The notes under the pieces are model-generated. The model saw nothing but the letters and a program-made list of their open reading frames with translations, had not been told where the DNA came from and made no database searches. A program made the translations under genes and the position numbers. Shown here in pieces: positions 62,301 through 64,000 of a DNA stretch of 64,000 nucleotides. The number at the start of each line of letters is the position of its first letter. Position 1 is the stretch's first letter. Origin of the DNA: Mesonia ostreae (GTDB taxonomy: Bacteria > Bacteroidota > Bacteroidia > Flavobacteriales > Flavobacteriaceae); contig NZ_JAVRBG010000006.1 of assembly GCF_031845265.1 (NCBI RefSeq), positions 146,179 through 210,178 of the forward strand, read 5' to 3'.

Positions 62301-63015
62301 AAGGGATGAGGTTGGTGTTTTGTTCGGCCACGGTCCAGTATTCGGTTTCATAGCGAATTGCAGCTCCGCTCATAGGATCTAATAAAGCTGCAATGTTTTT
62401 GGTATCTAAGTCGCTTAAATAGTTTCCCGCTAATCCTTGTAAAATAATGAGAATTAGGACAACAACGAAACCTACAAAAATATTTCTAGAGAAGGTAACC
62501 ACGCCAAATACAATCACCCCAAAAAATAAGAGGTTGGGAATAATGAGGAGTAAAAACGGTTGAAGAAAATTTATTAATTTAAAATCTATCAACAAATCTG
62601 TGTTGACGCCAGGCAAGAAAGTTCCTATAATTAATCCCACAAGACTACAAAGAACCACTAAAACCGAAATAAAAAAACTGCTGGAAAATTTAACTAATAA
62701 ATACTGACTTTTAGTAAACGGATAGGAAAAAAGCACCTGATACATATCGGTTTTATAGTCCTTGTATATGGAACTTCCAATAATAGAGGGTAGTAAGAAA
62801 TAGGTGAGAAAATTGAATCCGCTTAGTAGATTACTAATCCCTAGAGAAGAATTGATCTTTCTTATGCCTGTAACTGTTACCGTATTGGCATCAAAAACTC
62901 CTAATGCGCCTGCCATGGTAATGGTAGACAAAACCAGCATGAGCGCCATATAGATATAAAATAATGGCTTTTTGAGCCAGTACTGAAACTCGAACCTAAA
63001 AATCTTTAAAAACAT
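59356..63015 (-). CDS. ABC-2-type permease fused to an M1-family peptidase domain
   Basis: A single 1219-residue protein. The first 600 residues hold two blocks of about six helices each (15-250 and 320-600), as in ABC-2 permeases. The last 580 form a periplasmic M1 gluzincin domain with zinc motif HEVAHQWWAHQ (about 930-940) and the downstream zinc-binding Glu in SESVAEY. The GAMEN exopeptidase motif is not visible. The M1 part faces the periplasm after the last helix (about 575-600). With the ATPase gene upstream it makes an ABC system. Such fusions occur in Bacteroidota, and the substrate is unknown. Confidence 0.85.
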   Translation of the reverse strand: MFLKIFRFEFQYWLKKPLFYIYMALMLVLSTITMAGALGVFDANTVTVTGIRKINSSLGISNLLSGFNFLTYFLLPSIIGSSIYKDYKTDMYQVLFSYPFTKSQYLLVKFSSSFFISVLVVLCSLVGLIIGTFLPGVNTDLLIDFKLINFLQPFLLLIIPNLLFFGVIVFGVVTFSRNIFVGFVVVLILIILQGLAGNYLSDLDTKNIAALLDPMSGAAIRYETEYWTVAEQNTNLIPYQGHLLYNRLIWLAVSFIIFLGIFHSFAFQQNGISFSFLSKNKKRDVKRNFGGYHIRQVLKVQFNFSKKQYVKNLWRYSNFHLQFILKNWAFISIICAAILMLILMFAMGNQIQGTKTLPVTRMMIAMGKAGIGLFMIVLIFLFSGMLIHRAQISKMNELIDTTPQPTWMLIGAKFLAILKMIVVVLAATIMVSLLFQTYKGFYDYELGLYLFSYYFVEFINYIILALLAFFVHSLLKNYIVGFIVLLGLLILLSFFPMFGIQQQIFNFNEISSISYSDMDGFGHSLPLYYIYKLYWLFLGICMFIAGILYYHRGSTIGFKERRLIARKRFSNGYKLVVGLCLVLFVILGSYIYYINNIANEQLLGKESELARANYEKEFRHYKTMEHPRITATKINMQLYPNSRDYRLKAEFTLENKTDKPIDSIFLRKSKQVTQYRFSKATSLSVSNEIYDFDVLQLTESLLPGESMKLNFSMKNLPNTWFYDHSPVKHNGTFINNGFLPSFGYDKSYELSSDEIREKNDLGYKENFLSPHDPEALKNTYLSNEADWIDFEATISTSEDQIAIAPGYLVKEWQEGDRKFFTYKMEDKMLNFYNIMSAHYSVKEEMHDGIKLQIFYYPRHTYNLDRMLEGAKSGLTYYQKYYSDYQFRQLRIIEFPSTIGTFAQAFANTVPFSEGIGFIADVREEEEGEGVDYPFAVTAHEVAHQWWAHQVIGANAQGSTLMSESVAEYSSLKVLEKRYGELQMRRFLKEALDKYLSGRRYENQQEHSLLYNRNKPYIHYNKGSLVLYAISDYVGEEKFNAILSDYLNKVAFQEAPYTTSLEFANHLKTNMPDSLQYMVTDMIEYIRLYDNKMLDYKVTSLENGNYQVTIRAQVSKYESLDYGDSNYIDYENCSLTEEIHIPNEENTEVQSLPLKDYVEVGIFTTNEDGEEKVLYLEKHLIEKIENEWKIEVSKKPTEVGIDPYHKLIDRNSDDNTVLVK

Positions 63016-63025
63016 AGACTGTATA

Positions 63026-63916
63026 TTAAACCGAGATAATAGTGTCCTTTTTTAATTCTGTAAAGTAAACATCGTGCAAGTCTGGTTGAGTTGCAGAAAA
63101 GTTTTCGCCAGGATTGTCTGGAGAAAATACCCGAACAGTAAGGCTGTTGTCTTGATTAAAACTAGAAGAAATCACTTGATGCTTGAGCGATAATTGCTCT
63201 TCTCCTTCGCGGTTAGTGACGCAAGTCCATATTTTGCCTTCTAGCTGTTTTACCGCTAATGTGGGCGACATTTGGTTGAGTAATTTGCCACCGTTTAAAA
63301 TGGCCATATCGGTACATAATTCTTTTACATCGTCTACAATGTGCGTAGAAAGAATCACAATATTATCTGTTCCTATCTCGCGCAATACATTTAGAAACCG
63401 GTGCCGTTCTGCGGGGTCTAAGCCTGCGGTAGGTTCATCTACAATAATCAATTTAGGATTGTTGAGCAAAAGCTGAGCGATGCCAAAACGCTGCTTCATT
63501 CCGCCAGAATAACCTGCAACGTGCTTGTCTTTAACTTCGGTGAGGTTGGTGACTTCTTAGGCATAATCGACTATTTTTTTACGTTCGTTGGCTTTAAAGA
63601 CGCCTTTTAAATCGGCTAAATAATGCAAAAGTTTTTCTGCGCTCATTTTGGGGTAGACTCCAAATTGTTGAGGTAGGTAGCCTAACTGCCTACGCAAACT
63701 CATTTTATCTTTACGAATGTTGATGTCGTTTAAAAATAACTCTCCACTATCGGGTTGTTGTAGGGTGGCAATGGTACGCATTAAGGTAGATTTACCAGCG
63801 CCATTGGGTCCTAAAAGCCCAAACATTCCCGAATTGATTTGTATAGAAACTTCATCTAAGGCTTTTGCACCATTTGGATAGCTTTTAGAAACCCGGTCTA
63901 AATTAAGTTGAATCAT
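63026..63916 (-). pseudogene. ABC-transporter ATP-binding protein gene with an internal TAA stop
   Basis: The frame runs from ATG 63916 to TAA at 63559-63557 (119 residues), then continues in the same frame to 63026. Part 1 has Walker A LLGPNGAGKSTLMRT and the Q-loop LGYLPQQFGVYP. Part 2 has the signature YSGGMKQRFGIAQLLL, Walker B LIIVDEPTAGLDP and the H-loop ILSTHIVDDV. Together they give 296 residues, the normal size. The stop falls in KIVDYA*EVTNL, between the Q-loop and signature. It may be a single-base change (for example from TTA), a sequencing error or readthrough. Without it the M1-permease fusion would lack its ATPase. Confidence 0.8.
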
Positions 63917-63940
63917 GAAGATATTTAATCTAAAGAATTC

Positions 63941-63958
63941 CCCGAGGCTTGCCTCGGG
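63941..63958. repeat. Short perfect hairpin
   Basis: CCCGAGGC (63941-63948) and GCCTCGGG (63951-63958) separated by TT. It is GC-rich against the local background and sits between the ATPase start and the window end. A small dispersed palindrome or a terminator of an upstream gene beyond the edge. Confidence 0.5.
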
Positions 63959-64000
63959 TTGTAGTACAGGAAAAGTTTGAAAAACGGATGGTTTTTCAAT

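Overview
The window is a piece of a low-GC chromosome from the phylum Bacteroidota, almost certainly a member of the Flavobacteriaceae. Evidence for this is the TAnnTTTG-type -7 promoter boxes, the Bacteroidota-type succinate dehydrogenase with one cytochrome b subunit, a type IX secretion C-terminal sorting domain, DUF2480, DUF3078, DUF5686 and DUF6252-like families, and many short lipoproteins. Most of the window is ordinary housekeeping sequence; no prophage, transposase, CRISPR array or large island is visible.

Layout. 1-3.3 kb: sdhCAB (minus strand, sdhB cut by the window edge). 3.5-5.5 kb: a hairpin repeat, cbpA-cbpM, then a duplicated composite repeat. 5.5-9.3 kb: a small lipoprotein gene with an odd start and an 11-G tract, and a class II (B12-dependent) ribonucleotide reductase. 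9.3-13.9 kb: a serine hydrolase, an alpha/beta hydrolase, a Cys-rich lipoprotein paired with a tiny membrane protein, and a conserved protein of unknown function. 14-16.2 kb: thiL, a frameshifted small membrane protein gene and a lipoprotein. 16.3-24.6 kb: a complete SUF iron-sulfur locus (IscA-like, sufB, an NlpE-OB-like lipoprotein, sufC, sufD, sufS, sufE, sufT-like, DUF2480) followed by a DUF3078 gene. A relic of a four-helix-bundle gene lies inside this locus.

24.6-32.9 kb: a secreted SGNH/PKD protein and a TetR-TolC-MFP-RND efflux operon. 33-38.4 kb: polyprenyl diphosphate synthase and the 2-oxoglutarate dehydrogenase genes sucA-sucB. 38.6-41.1 kb: retropepsin, TatD, asparaginase and tRNA-Ser(GGA). 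41.2-43.5 kb: an ExbB/ExbD energy-transduction operon. 43.7-47.5 kb: an outer-membrane barrel, an integral membrane protein, sigma-54 and a pseudouridine synthase. 47.5-48.5 kb: a repeat-rich intergenic stretch with a gene fragment. 48.5-52.8 kb: a PIN-type toxin-antitoxin pair, asnS, and a three-gene lipoprotein/outer-membrane operon whose first gene lacks a normal start codon. 52.9-64 kb: an MMPL/RND exporter, a DUF5686 outer-membrane protein, frr and pyrH, and an M1-peptidase/ABC-permease fusion with an ATPase gene that has an in-frame stop.

The most unusual signals are small-scale. They are several repeat or palindrome families; a GC-rich 13-mer (CGCTTTCGCGGAA) present four times, three of them inside unrelated genes; several genes that appear broken or start-less although their frames are otherwise conserved; and -7 boxes so close to start codons that leaderless mRNAs are likely. 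I did not find a convincing new multi-gene system. The best candidates for overlooked biology are the SUF-embedded lipoprotein, the Cys-rich lipoprotein/PLDc_N-like pair and the start-less lipoprotein operon.
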